Origin: DTJG01 sp964532995 | Lineage (GTDB): Bacteria > Ratteibacteria > UBA8468 > B48-G9 > DTJG01 | Assembly: GCA_964532995.1 (NCBI GenBank) | Contig: CAZHJN010000002.1 | Coordinates: 1 to 64,000 of the forward strand | Length of the DNA: 64,000 nt | Reading direction: 5' to 3' | Shown: piece by piece, positions 43,970 through 53,217 of the stretch | Layout of the letters: each line of letters starts with the position of its first letter | Numbering within the stretch: position 1 is the first letter of the stretch | The notes under the pieces: generated by a model | Told to the model about the DNA's origin: nothing | Databases searched by the model: none | Seen by the model: only the letters and a program-made list of their open reading frames with translations | Translations under genes and position numbers: made by a program

Positions 43970-44463
43970 ATCCGGAAGTCCCTGTATTTTTTTAAATAGT
44001 TGATTACGCCGCCTTCGTTGATAATCCTGATTAAAAAATCAGGAAGAGGCCTTATTTGAATGGTTTCATTCGTTGTTTGATTATGAATTTTCCCATTGAC
44101 AAGGTCCACCTTCAAAATGTCGTTTTGAGTGATTAAATCTGTATTTGCCTCAATAAGTATCAGACCAACATTTATTCCATTTCTGAAAAATATCCTTGCA
44201 AAGCTTTTCGCAATAATTGCTCCTACCTTTGCATATTTCAGTGCAAGCACGGCCTGTTCCCGTGACGATCCGCAGCCAAAATTATTGCCCGCTACAATAA
44301 AATCTCCTGGGGTCAATTTTTTTGAAAAATCAGGGTCAATGTCTTCAAAAACATGCGATGCCAGTTCTGACATATCGAGTGTTTTGAATTTATATCTACC
44401 CGAAATTATATAGTCAGTGTTAATATCGTCTCCAAATTTGTGGACTCTTCCGATTAATTCCAT
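43966..44463 (-). CDS. Aconitase/LeuD-family small subunit, second copy
   Basis: A 165-residue swivel subunit like LeuD: KFGDDINTDYIISGRYKFKT at the start, then AGNNFGCGSSREQAVLALKY and IAKSFARIFFRNGINVGLIL. The specificity loop is Y24-K-F-K-T28, against Y24-L-N-T-T28 in the leuD product, suggesting a more acidic substrate than isopropylmalate, perhaps homoaconitate or cis-aconitate. It has no large subunit next to it. A GGGAGG precedes the ATG. Co-translation with the IDH-type gene supports a shared pathway. Confidence 0.82.
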   Translation of the reverse strand: MELIGRVHKFGDDINTDYIISGRYKFKTLDMSELASHVFEDIDPDFSKKLTPGDFIVAGNNFGCGSSREQAVLALKYAKVGAIIAKSFARIFFRNGINVGLILIEANTDLITQNDILKVDLVNGKIHNQTTNETIQIRPLPDFLIRIINEGGVINYLKKYRDFRI

Positions 44464-44561
44464 TTTGTTTCCTCCCGGGGGATAATTTTAACCTAACATT
44501 ATGTAAAAATCAAAAAATGACATATTCAGTAACTGTTTGCTTAATTGTTTTTTGATGCGCT

Positions 44562-45209
44562 TCAGGTTCTGGCAACGGTTAAAACAGTCGTTTTTGCTGC
44601 TCCTGCTTTGATCAGCGTTTTTGATATTTCTTCCACAGTAGCGCCTGTTGTATAAACGTCATCTATAATAAGAATGTTTTTGTTTTCTATAAGGGATGCT
44701 CTTTTTACTTTATAGACCCCTTTCACATTTTCCTTCCTTTTTGTATTATCAAGCTCTGTCTGCGACCTGTTATTTTTTATCTTGACAATCGCAGCATACT
44801 CTGTTTGTTTCCTTTGCATTTTACCGAGATGATATGCCATCAACCAGCTCTGGTTGAAGGATCTCTGGAATTCTTTAATAGGGTGTAAAGGAACCGGGAT
44901 TATTAAATCAAATTCAATACCATTATGTTTTTGCAAAAAGTCGTTCATCCATACGGCAAATGCAAAAGCAATCCATTTTATTTTCCTGTATTTCAGGTTA
45001 TGTATTGCCTGCTTCACCGGCCCTTCATAAATGGCAAGTGATAATATTTTTTCGTTTGACAGCGGCGCGGGTATTATTTGCGTTAAACAATCACTGCAAA
45101 AACAATATTTTTCAGGTTTTGTATATCTCTCGCAGCCCGGACATCTTTCAGGAAAAAATAAGTCTATGATATTATGAAATAGAAAAAAATTTAACCTTTT
45201 TAATACCAT
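44562..45209 (-). CDS. ComF family phosphoribosyltransferase-like protein
   Basis: A 215-residue ComF-type protein. The N-terminus has a four-Cys zinc finger (CPGCERY, then CFCSDC), and the C-terminus a PRTase fold with PVPLHPIKEFQRSFNQSWLM and the PRPP loop ILIIDDVYTTGATVEE. ComF proteins are linked to DNA uptake, but the biochemical role is unclear in most species and no other competence gene is here. The start codon at 45209 overlaps the divergent lptF start by two bases (CATG), so the two genes share no intergenic DNA. Confidence 0.9.
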   Translation of the reverse strand: MVLKRLNFFLFHNIIDLFFPERCPGCERYTKPEKYCFCSDCLTQIIPAPLSNEKILSLAIYEGPVKQAIHNLKYRKIKWIAFAFAVWMNDFLQKHNGIEFDLIIPVPLHPIKEFQRSFNQSWLMAYHLGKMQRKQTEYAAIVKIKNNRSQTELDNTKRKENVKGVYKVKRASLIENKNILIIDDVYTTGATVEEISKTLIKAGAAKTTVLTVART

Positions 45210-46281
45210 GAAATTAGGAAAATTATACCTTTATAAAGAATTTTCAAATTTTTTTGTTCTTGCCTTTTGTATATTTTCTTTTCTTTTTATGATAAGGCCT
45301 TTTCTATGGCTTATGGATTTAATTATAAATCATTTTTTTACATTTGTAACGGTTGTTAAATTTTTTCTTTTTTCTTTTCTTGAAGTGAGCCCTGATATCT
45401 TTTCATTGTCTTTTCTTGCTGCAATATCCGGAACAATTGCGAGAATGAATCTTGAAAGAGAATACTGGATATTTCTGATTTCAGGACTTTCATCGAGGCA
45501 GATATTCAATTGTTTTTCTATTTTTGCTCTACTTTTTATGGCGCTTGAGTTCTTGTTGTGTTTCTTCGTATCTCCTGTGGCGATGTATGAGAGAAAAATG
45601 TTACTTAATCAAGCACGAATGGACGCGCCAATAAAGTTTTTCAGGAGCAATTCATTGATCAGGGACTTTCCCGGTTTAACCATTTATGTCGAAAAAGTTA
45701 AAAACGCGGAACTATTTGATATTACAATTTCTTACAGAGAGGGTTCGGATCTGGTCTGTAAAATCTTTGCTCAAAAAGCGAAGGTTTTTACAGATAAACA
45801 GGGATATTTGTTTCTTTCTCTTGAAAAAGGTTTCATTGAGACATATTCAATAAAGAAAACCGATATCATGTTAAAGGTTAAGTTTGATTTCTATGTGTTT
45901 TCACTGCATTACAGAACCATGGTTAATTTTCCACCTATTAGAAAAATCAAGGAAATGACTCTTCCTTTGCTGGTTGATTCAATGTTTTCTTCATTTGAAA
46001 AGAAGGAAGTTCTTTTGATAACCATAAAGAGGCTGATCTTTACCATTTTGCCTTTGTTTTATCTGTTTTTAGGTTTCTATGCCGGCATTGGAATAAAGGC
46101 TTCTGGATATTTTCAGATTCTTGGCACAGGTCTTTTAATAGGGCTTGCTTCATATTTTGTCATTCTTTTTGGCGAGGCTCTTGTTTATAAAACAGGTAAT
46201 GTTTTTATCTTTTTGGTTTCGCCCTTAATTTTCATCCTGGCAACGGTCTTTATAAGGAGAAAATACTTGCATGTTACTTAG
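45208..46281 (+). CDS. lptF: LPS export ABC transporter permease LptF
   Basis: A 357-residue YjgP/YjgQ permease. Three N-terminal transmembrane helices are followed by a beta-jellyroll periplasmic domain (about residues 140-250, with GLTIYVEKVKNAELFDITIS) and three C-terminal helices. With LptG and LptB it extracts LPS from the inner membrane. The very start MKLGKLYLYKEFSNFF is characteristic. No Shine-Dalgarno precedes the ATG, which overlaps the divergent comF start. LptG follows with an 11-base overlap. The weak sequence conservation of this family leaves F versus G based on order. Confidence 0.88.
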   Translation: MKLGKLYLYKEFSNFFVLAFCIFSFLFMIRPFLWLMDLIINHFFTFVTVVKFFLFSFLEVSPDIFSLSFLAAISGTIARMNLEREYWIFLISGLSSRQIFNCFSIFALLFMALEFLLCFFVSPVAMYERKMLLNQARMDAPIKFFRSNSLIRDFPGLTIYVEKVKNAELFDITISYREGSDLVCKIFAQKAKVFTDKQGYLFLSLEKGFIETYSIKKTDIMLKVKFDFYVFSLHYRTMVNFPPIRKIKEMTLPLLVDSMFSSFEKKEVLLITIKRLIFTILPLFYLFLGFYAGIGIKASGYFQILGTGLLIGLASYFVILFGEALVYKTGNVFIFLVSPLIFILATVFIRRKYLHVT

Positions 46282-47284
46282 GGATAAATATCTGCTGAAG
46301 AATATGTTCGGGTTTTTCGCTTCACTGCTTCTATCAATGTCTATTCTACTGCTGGTAACACAGGCTTTCTGGAGTCTTGCGGATGCAAAACACACAGGTG
46401 TTTTTCCATGGAAAGACTGGCTTATAAATTTTTATGATAGCTTCCAGCTGGTGTTGCCCTTTGTTACGATCCTCAGCGCCCTTTTTGTCTTTTCTGAGAT
46501 GGGAAGATTCAGGCAGATTCTTGTTCTTGAAGCAACAGGTATTTCAGAACTTCATATATTCAGAACTTTTATTTTTTTTGGATTCTGCTGTTCAATTATT
46601 GCATTTATCGCAGGATGTTTCCCTCCTTATCCGGGCGTTCATAGAGGCGGTGGAAAAAACATATACCCATTAATTTTTGTTACAAATCAGACATTTTTCT
46701 GGGCGGAGAAATTTAATGATGTTGATTCAATAGAAAATGTTATTTTCAAAATAAAACAATATGATCATTTTTTGACAATTCACTCAAAGAGGGCTCAATT
46801 ATTTGAAGAAGGGATTATTTTTTACAATGCTTCTGTATTTAAGGACAACACGCCACGTAAAAATTTCAATCACTTTATCTTAAATACCGAATTTAATCCT
46901 GAAATTATAGTTAAATACGTGCATTCTGCCCTTGAGCGAGAATCCTTTTTCCGACTGAGGTCTATTTTGAAGGAAACATCACTGCTCGGTGTAAAATCAG
47001 GTTTTGACTGGATTGTGCTTTATTCAAAACTTTCTTATTCTCTTTTGAATCTCTTCATAGTGATGCTTTTAATTCCATTTTTCTTTGAAGGCCGCAATTT
47101 CTCAAAGGTTAAAATTTTTATTATCGCTTTTATATTAACCCTGGGAAGCTATTCATTGTACTCAGCCGGTATTTCTCTGGGTAAGGCGGAAATAATACCG
47201 TGGCAGATTTCTCCTTGGCTTTCGCACCTTATTATACTGATTTATTTTCTTGTTTACTTGTCATCCAGCAAAAAAAATGTATAA
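46271..47284 (+). CDS. lptG: LPS export ABC transporter permease LptG
   Basis: A 337-residue YjgP/YjgQ permease paralogous to LptF. N-terminal helices contain SFQLVLPFVTILSALFVFSEMGRFRQIL (the conserved P-x-x-x-L and E-x-x-A/R region), a short periplasmic domain and C-terminal helices ending SHLIILIYFLVYLSSS. Partner in the Lpt LPS bridge. It overlaps lptF by 11 bases. Its presence with lpxK shows LPS is exported. Confidence 0.88.
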   Translation: MLLRDKYLLKNMFGFFASLLLSMSILLLVTQAFWSLADAKHTGVFPWKDWLINFYDSFQLVLPFVTILSALFVFSEMGRFRQILVLEATGISELHIFRTFIFFGFCCSIIAFIAGCFPPYPGVHRGGGKNIYPLIFVTNQTFFWAEKFNDVDSIENVIFKIKQYDHFLTIHSKRAQLFEEGIIFYNASVFKDNTPRKNFNHFILNTEFNPEIIVKYVHSALERESFFRLRSILKETSLLGVKSGFDWIVLYSKLSYSLLNLFIVMLLIPFFFEGRNFSKVKIFIIAFILTLGSYSLYSAGISLGKAEIIPWQISPWLSHLIILIYFLVYLSSSKKNV

Positions 47285-47334
47285 TTTATGATAAGTTTTA
47301 AAAACCAGAAGGTCGATCATTTCCAGGATATTTA

Positions 47335-49431
47335 ATGAAAACAGGGAATCTTTTAATTGAGGTTGGGTGTGAAGATCTTCCCTCATGGGCCGGAGAACAC
47401 TTCGTAAATAGATTCAGGCCGCTTTTTCTAAATGAGCTGAAGGCTAATAAACTGGAGCCCGGGGATATAATGTTCTTTTTTACACCTCGCAGATTTGTTA
47501 TTCTTGTTAAAAATTTACCTTCAGAAACCCCTGCCGAACGGAAAATGGTAATGGGGCCTAAATATGAAAACGCTTTTGATGAAAAGGGGCATCCAACTGC
47601 TGCAGCTTTAGGTTTTGCAAGGGCGCACAATGTTCAGGTTTCTTCTTTGAAAATAAGGGATTCCAATGGGAAAAAGGTTGTCTGCACAGAAAAAATAATT
47701 CCTGGTGTTTCTTCCAATTCTGTTGTTTCAGAGATTTTTCCATCAATTCTCAGGAAAATTGATATCCCGAGAGGTATGAGATGGAATGAATCTGAAGACA
47801 TTTTCTACAGGCCGGTCCGCTGGATCCTTGCTTTTTTTGGCAAAGAGATTGTAAATATTGAGTTTGGCGGTGCAAAAAGTTCCAGATACACTTTCGGTCA
47901 TAGGACTTTGAACCCAAAAAGAATAAAAGTTTTAGATTGGAAAGACTATTTTGATAAGGTTCAAAAAGCATTTGTTGTACTCGGTGAAGACCTGAGGGAG
48001 AAATTTATTTTCGGGCTTCTTGAAAAAACCATCAAAAAGGGCGAAGATTTTGAAAAATCTGCAGCGAAAAACCTTATCAATTTAATTGAATATCCATGTA
48101 TAATAAGATGCAAATTCCCTGATATTGACTGCAAACTTCCAGAAGATGTTCTGAGGGTGCTGATAGAAAAAGCAAAGGGAATACCTATTTTTTACGATGG
48201 GCACCTGAAAAAAGAATTTTTTGTCGTCAGCGACGGTAATTCTAATACAATTGTGCAGGAAAACTACGAGAATTTGCTGAAGACAAGAATTCTCGACGCT
48301 CAATTTTTCTTTGATTCAGACCTGGCTATTTCGTTTGATGATATGGGGAAAAGACTGAGCAGGATAGTTTTTCATCAGAGATGGGGATCACTGGCTCAGA
48401 AGGTTGATCGTTTGAAATCAATCTCAAATAAAATTTATGATTTATTAGGACTTGAACCTTCCAGAAAACACATTCTTGTTGAGGCTGCACACTTTTGCAA
48501 GTTTGATCTTGCGTCTGAAATGGTCAGGGAATTTCCTGAACTTCATGGAATAATGGGAGCGATTTATGCCGGACATGCGGGTAAAGATGAAAGTATTTGC
48601 AGGGTGATTGCGCAGTACAAATATCCTGTTTATCCTGATGATCCTTTGCCTGAAGACGAATGTGCTATTGTTCTTGGTATAATTGACAGGCTTGATTTTA
48701 TATGTGGTTTCATCACGGCTGGTGGTGATGTTTCGGGTTCAGAGGATCCGTATGGTTTGAGAAGGACAGCCAGCGGCTTTTTTTCACTTGTGCAAAGATT
48801 GGGAGTTGAGGCAGACTATTCTGATGTGGTCAGAAAAGTTCTGGAATCTTATGGTATTATCGGCAGCGAAATGCAATTATCAAAAGTAAGGGTTAATGAA
48901 TTGCTCATGCAGAGATTTGAAGCATATCTTGAATCCGGGGGATTTCCAAAAGGGTTGAGAACAAGCGTAATTTCAATAGACGGAATGAATTTTGTAAGGG
49001 TATGGAAGAAGCTTAATGCATTGAAAGATTTCATAAAAACCAGAGCAGACGCTGAAACAATACTTGTTCCTGTGACCCGTATTGCAAATATTCTCAAACA
49101 GGCTAAAGAAAGAAATATTGAAATTTCAGAGTTCAACCATGGATTGTTGAAAGAATCCGGTGAGAGAAATCTTGCAGAATTCTACATGGATTTTTCAGAC
49201 AGGGCAAAGGATGTTTTTGGGAGAGCGGATTACACTGGATTTTTGAAATTGCTTATTGAGCTTCGGGATCCGGTGGATGAATTTTTTGATAGCACACTTG
49301 TGATGTGCCCGGAGGAAGATTTGAAGAATAATCGTCTTGCTTTGCTTAATAAATTTAATAGTATTTTTACAGAATTTGCTGATTTTTCTTATATCAGAGA
49401 AGAGGATATTAAAAATGTTAGAAAAGGTTGA
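47335..49431 (+). CDS. glyS: Glycine--tRNA ligase beta subunit
   Basis: A 698-residue beta subunit of the bacterial alpha2beta2 GlyRS. It begins LLIEVGCEDLPSWAGEHF; FTPRRFVILVKNLP, GPKYENAFDEKGHPTAAALGFAR and WNESEDIFYRPVRWI are conserved, with an HD-like core (CRVIAQYKYPVYPDDPLP) and a C-terminal anticodon domain. The alpha subunit (glyQ) that holds the catalytic site is not beside it, although the two are usually adjacent or fused; it must be elsewhere. AGGA precedes the ATG by about 8 bases. glyA overlaps its end by 17 bases. Confidence 0.93.
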   Translation: MKTGNLLIEVGCEDLPSWAGEHFVNRFRPLFLNELKANKLEPGDIMFFFTPRRFVILVKNLPSETPAERKMVMGPKYENAFDEKGHPTAAALGFARAHNVQVSSLKIRDSNGKKVVCTEKIIPGVSSNSVVSEIFPSILRKIDIPRGMRWNESEDIFYRPVRWILAFFGKEIVNIEFGGAKSSRYTFGHRTLNPKRIKVLDWKDYFDKVQKAFVVLGEDLREKFIFGLLEKTIKKGEDFEKSAAKNLINLIEYPCIIRCKFPDIDCKLPEDVLRVLIEKAKGIPIFYDGHLKKEFFVVSDGNSNTIVQENYENLLKTRILDAQFFFDSDLAISFDDMGKRLSRIVFHQRWGSLAQKVDRLKSISNKIYDLLGLEPSRKHILVEAAHFCKFDLASEMVREFPELHGIMGAIYAGHAGKDESICRVIAQYKYPVYPDDPLPEDECAIVLGIIDRLDFICGFITAGGDVSGSEDPYGLRRTASGFFSLVQRLGVEADYSDVVRKVLESYGIIGSEMQLSKVRVNELLMQRFEAYLESGGFPKGLRTSVISIDGMNFVRVWKKLNALKDFIKTRADAETILVPVTRIANILKQAKERNIEISEFNHGLLKESGERNLAEFYMDFSDRAKDVFGRADYTGFLKLLIELRDPVDEFFDSTLVMCPEEDLKNNRLALLNKFNSIFTEFADFSYIREEDIKNVRKG

Positions 49432-50644
49432 TCCAGTTCTTTCTCGTTTGATAAAAAAGGAAATGCAAAGGGAAAAAGAAACCATTAATCTGATTGCTTC
49501 TGAAAATTACTGTAGCAGAGCCGTTCTTTCTGCGGTTGGTTCAATTCTGACAGATAAATATGCAGAAGGATATCCATATAAAAGATATTATGATGGATGT
49601 GAAAATATTGATAGAATTGAAAGTCTCGCCATCGAGCGACTCACCAAACTTTTTATGTGTGAACATGCCAATGTTCAACCTCATGCGGGCAGTCAGGCAA
49701 ATATGGCGGTTTATATGGCAGTATTAAAGCCTGGAGATGTTGTTCTCGGTATGGATCTTGCCGCCGGTGGGCATCTCACACACGGAACAAGGGTTAATTT
49801 CTCCGGAACAATATTCAAATCTTTTTATTATGGTGTTGACAGACAAACAGAGCGTTTGAATTATGATGAAATCCTGCGCATCGCTGAAAAAGTAAAACCA
49901 AGATTGATTATATGCGGTGCAAGTGCCTATCCCAGAATCATTGATTTTGAAAAGTTTTCAGAGATTGCAAGAAGAGTAGGCGCGTATCTCTGCGCTGATA
50001 TTGCGCATATAGCCGGTCTTGTTGCAGCCGGACTGCATCCTTCACCCGTTGAATTTGCCGAGTTTGTTACCGGTACAACTCACAAAACCCTTCGTGGTCC
50101 AAGAGGTGGATTTATTTTATGTCGTAAGAATTTTGCCCAGCTTGTAGATAGAGCTATCTTTCCCGGAATACAGGGTGGACCATTAATGCACGTTATTGCG
50201 GGCAAGGCAGTTGCTTTTAAAGAGGCGATGAGTAAGAAGTTTCACCTGTATCAGAAAAATGTTGTCGAGAACTGTCGCTTTATGGCAAAAGGACTTATTG
50301 AAAGAGGATACAGGCTTGTTACTGGAGGAACTGACAATCATTTAATTCTTGTTGACCTGAGAAACAGAAACATGACAGGTGATATGGCTCAAAGAATTCT
50401 GGGAAGCATTGGTATTACAGTAAACAGGAATGCTATCCCTTTTGATACCCTTCCACCGAATATTGCGGGTGGTATTCGTATTGGTACAGCAGCCATAACC
50501 ACAAGAGGTATGCGAAAACCTGAGGTTGAAAAGATTTTTGATTTTATAGATGAGGCACTTAAAATAGGTGATAATCCATTTAAATTAAAATTATTGAGAA
50601 AGAAAATTAAAAATTTAGCTTCACAGTTTCCTGTGCATGAATAA
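49415..50644 (+). CDS. glyA: Serine hydroxymethyltransferase
   Basis: A 409-residue PLP enzyme that interconverts serine and glycine with THF. NLIASENYCSRAVL and YAEGYPYKRYYDGCENID open the protein; the PLP lysine is K224 in TGTTHKTLRGPRGGF; RIGTAAITTRGM is near the end. ATG 49415 is used because AGAGGA precedes it; an earlier in-frame codon would extend into glyS. Glycine-linked partner of glyS upstream, and it feeds methylene-THF to the one-carbon pool shared with folD/fhs. Confidence 0.97.
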   Translation: MLEKVDPVLSRLIKKEMQREKETINLIASENYCSRAVLSAVGSILTDKYAEGYPYKRYYDGCENIDRIESLAIERLTKLFMCEHANVQPHAGSQANMAVYMAVLKPGDVVLGMDLAAGGHLTHGTRVNFSGTIFKSFYYGVDRQTERLNYDEILRIAEKVKPRLIICGASAYPRIIDFEKFSEIARRVGAYLCADIAHIAGLVAAGLHPSPVEFAEFVTGTTHKTLRGPRGGFILCRKNFAQLVDRAIFPGIQGGPLMHVIAGKAVAFKEAMSKKFHLYQKNVVENCRFMAKGLIERGYRLVTGGTDNHLILVDLRNRNMTGDMAQRILGSIGITVNRNAIPFDTLPPNIAGGIRIGTAAITTRGMRKPEVEKIFDFIDEALKIGDNPFKLKLLRKKIKNLASQFPVHE

Positions 50645-51140
50645 AAAAAAGAAAAACATTGTCAGGGAAAGGCCTGATTGGGATAGATATTTCATGAATA
50701 TTGCTCAGCTTGTAAGTGAACGTTCAACCTGTTTACGCAGAAAGGTGGGAGCGGTTCTTGTTAAGGAAAAAAGGATACTTGCAACCGGTTATAATGGTGC
50801 ACCTACAGGGATAGAACATTGTGAAAAATCAGGTTGTTTGAGGGAAAAACTCAAAATACCATCAGGAGAAAGACATGAGCTGTGCAGAGGTTTACACGCT
50901 GAACAGAATGCGATTATTCAGGCTGCCTATCATGGAGTTTCAATCAAAAATAGCATTCTTTACATTACATGCCACCCATGTTCAGTTTGCACCAAAATGA
51001 TTATAAACGCCGGCATAACAACAGTGATAATACTTGAAGGCTATCCTGATGACCTTGCAAAAAGCATGTTGAAGCAATCACATGTTGCTGTAAAATATGT
51101 TGGCAGAAGAATTGGTGGGAATACAAACAGCAAAAAGTAA
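50637..51140 (+). CDS. dCMP deaminase (ComEB-type)
   Basis: A 167-residue zinc-dependent deaminase. The catalytic HAE in LHAEQNAIIQAA and the PCSVCTKMIINAG cysteines bind zinc; RPDWDRYFMNIAQLVSERS and VGAVLVKEKRILATGYNGAP are the usual N-terminal signature. It makes dUMP for thymidylate synthesis. The N-terminus is Lys-rich and overlaps glyA by 8 bases. ComEB-type names refer to a competence operon; the deaminase activity is the likely function. Confidence 0.93.
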   Translation: MNKKKKNIVRERPDWDRYFMNIAQLVSERSTCLRRKVGAVLVKEKRILATGYNGAPTGIEHCEKSGCLREKLKIPSGERHELCRGLHAEQNAIIQAAYHGVSIKNSILYITCHPCSVCTKMIINAGITTVIILEGYPDDLAKSMLKQSHVAVKYVGRRIGGNTNSKK

Positions 51141-51172
51141 AATTTGTCTTCATTATTTGCGGGAGAACTGAT

Positions 51173-51418
51173 ATGGAAAAGAAAATTTTACTCTTTGGAA
51201 AGCAGGACTGCGGATTGTGCCAGGGATGGAAGAAAAAACTTGAGAATTTCAATATACAGTTTTCTTATTTTGATATTGAAGAACCTGATAATCTTGCCGA
51301 ATTTACCCTGATGGGATTAACAAAAATTCCAGCTCTTATTATTGGTGAGAAAAGATTTGAAGGTATCAGACCTTCGGACCTTTCCATAGAAGAAATAAAA
51401 AAAATGATTGAAACATGA
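51173..51418 (+). CDS. Glutaredoxin-like thiol-disulfide protein
   Basis: An 81-residue thioredoxin-fold protein. LFGKQDCGLCQGWKKKLE contains the CxxC redox pair (C14, C17) and TKIPALIIGEKRFEG has the conserved cis-Pro. It is a small soluble glutaredoxin or thioredoxin-like electron carrier, similar to those found beside ribonucleotide reductase or dNTP genes. A GGGAGAA ribosome binding site lies about 7 bases before the ATG. It overlaps recJ by 4 bases (ATGA). Confidence 0.85.
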   Translation: MEKKILLFGKQDCGLCQGWKKKLENFNIQFSYFDIEEPDNLAEFTLMGLTKIPALIIGEKRFEGIRPSDLSIEEIKKMIET

Positions 51419-53028
51419 CTGGCAATTTTTCAGGTTCTGTTTCCTTATCTCCAATTGTCCTTGATATTTTACATCAGAGAGGTATAAGGGATTATAAAAA
51501 GGTCTGTGAATTCTTAAAACCCGACATTTCCTGCCTTTCAGACCCTTTTTCTATAACTCAAATGAGACGCGCCTGCGAAATTATTGAGAAAACAATACAT
51601 GAAAAAAAAGGTATTTTTCTATACGCTGATGGTGATGTGGATGGAATTTCCGGTGTTGCAATTTTTTCGAGAGTCCTTGAAAGTATGGGCGTTCATTTTG
51701 GGATAAAACTGACTCACAGACTTGAAGAATATGAAATTGAGCCAACCTTTATTGATAGAATAAAGCATCTTGGATATAACCTGCTTGTGACAGTAGATAC
51801 CGGCACCACTTCAGTTAAACTCATAGAATACTGTGAGAAAAGCAAATTTCATCTTATTATTGTGGACCATCACAGAGGACAAACAAGAGATGATTTAAAG
51901 TATGTGACCATAGTAAACCCTTCTCTGGACAGAGGGGATGGTGAGTTCGATTTTCTGACAGCATCAGGTCTTGTTCTGAAACTTGTGCAGACTTTTAAGG
52001 AAATGTTTCCATTTTTCCCTGAGGAAATATTCGCCGCCTGCATTGAGCTGGCTGCGATCGGAACTCTCGGTGATTATGGTTTTCTAATAGGTGATAATCG
52101 CGTTATTGTAAAAATGGGCCTTGAATTTCTTGAAAATACGCGTATCCCAGGAATTGAAGCGTTCAGAAAATATTTTTATGTTCCAAAAAAGGCTAATGAT
52201 ATTGAACCGGTGACACATTATTTGAACCCGAAATTAAATACGCCCGGGAGATTTGGAAGACCGGAGCTTGCTTTTAAGATCTTAACCGCAGCGGTCAATG
52301 AAAACATCCATGATATTTTTGAGGAAATAGATTTGCTTGAAAAAGAAAAAAGAAACGTTTTAAGAAAGATGTCTAATACAATCACAATGACGAATTTTGA
52401 CAGCCCCCCATTTCTTATTTTTGAGGGAATTCCTGTTTCTTTTTCCGGTACTTTTGCGGCGAGGGTGAGTGAAAAATTCAAGCTTCCTTCCCTGGTGGCG
52501 ATAAAGAAAAAGGATATAATTCAGGGTTCTGCCCGTGGTTTTGACAGAGCAGACCTTTATAAATTCTTTGAAAATTACAGAGATATTTTTATTTCGTTTG
52601 GTGGACATAGAAATGCGGTCGGTTTCAAGATGAAAGACCATTATTTGAAGGATCTGAAAGATACCTGGAAAAAGTTGAAGATACATGATACCACTGCTGA
52701 ATGTTTGTCTCAGCCAATGACAGTGGATCTTGATCGATTAACTGTTCCTGTTATGGAAGAACTTCAGCTATTGAAACCTTTTGGACCAGGAAATCAACCT
52801 GTTATTTTTAAATCATTTCCGGTTGAGTGCCTGAGAATTACCAGATATGAGGCAGGAAGAGTTGTTTCATGGATCAGGCAGGGCAGCAAAATGTTTGAAG
52901 CTCGTTTTCCAAAAGGTTTCAGAATGCCATCTCGTTTGCTTTCAATATCATACTGCCCTGTTCTTAAGAAATCAGGCAATCTTTATTTGATCTGGCTTGA
53001 CATCAAGAATTATTCAGAAACTTTTTGA
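51415..53028 (+). CDS. recJ: RecJ-like single-stranded-DNA exonuclease (DHH/DHHA1)
   Basis: A 537-residue DHH phosphoesterase. YADGDVDGISGVAIF (motif I, DxDxD), VTVDTGTTS, IIVDHHRGQ (DHH motif) and GTLGDYGFLIGDNR line the Mn-binding site; the C-terminal DHHA1 part has SFGGHRNAVGFKM, and a following domain has LKPFGPGNQPVIF. RecJ degrades ssDNA 5' to 3' in repair and recombination. The N-terminal leader (LSPIVLDILHQRGI) matches RecJ. Its 3' end overlaps the convergent rpmB end by 19 bases. Confidence 0.9.
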   Translation: MTGNFSGSVSLSPIVLDILHQRGIRDYKKVCEFLKPDISCLSDPFSITQMRRACEIIEKTIHEKKGIFLYADGDVDGISGVAIFSRVLESMGVHFGIKLTHRLEEYEIEPTFIDRIKHLGYNLLVTVDTGTTSVKLIEYCEKSKFHLIIVDHHRGQTRDDLKYVTIVNPSLDRGDGEFDFLTASGLVLKLVQTFKEMFPFFPEEIFAACIELAAIGTLGDYGFLIGDNRVIVKMGLEFLENTRIPGIEAFRKYFYVPKKANDIEPVTHYLNPKLNTPGRFGRPELAFKILTAAVNENIHDIFEEIDLLEKEKRNVLRKMSNTITMTNFDSPPFLIFEGIPVSFSGTFAARVSEKFKLPSLVAIKKKDIIQGSARGFDRADLYKFFENYRDIFISFGGHRNAVGFKMKDHYLKDLKDTWKKLKIHDTTAECLSQPMTVDLDRLTVPVMEELQLLKPFGPGNQPVIFKSFPVECLRITRYEAGRVVSWIRQGSKMFEARFPKGFRMPSRLLSISYCPVLKKSGNLYLIWLDIKNYSETF

Positions 53029-53207
53029 GGTTTTTTTACCTTTCCTGATTTCAGACACTGCGTGCATACAGCCATCCTTTTTACACTTCCCATGTAGTCA
53101 ACGGTCAATTTTTGAACATTTGGTTTCCATACTCTTCGGGTTTTCACATTTGAATGGCTCACGTTATGCCCTGTTCTAGGACCTTTTCCACATATCTCGC
53201 ATTTCAT
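53010..53207 (-). CDS. rpmB: 50S ribosomal protein L28
   Basis: A 65-residue L28. CEICGKGPRTGHNVSHSNVK opens the protein and CTQCLKSGKVKK closes it, so it is a four-Cys zinc-binding version. RRVWKPNVQKL is the conserved rRNA-binding middle. Length is typical. The ATG at 53207 has GGAGAT just upstream (SD-like). It lies beside polysaccharide genes and runs convergent with recJ. Confidence 0.95.
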   Translation of the reverse strand: MKCEICGKGPRTGHNVSHSNVKTRRVWKPNVQKLTVDYMGSVKRMAVCTQCLKSGKVKKPQKVSE

Positions 53208-53217
53208 TCCATCTCCT

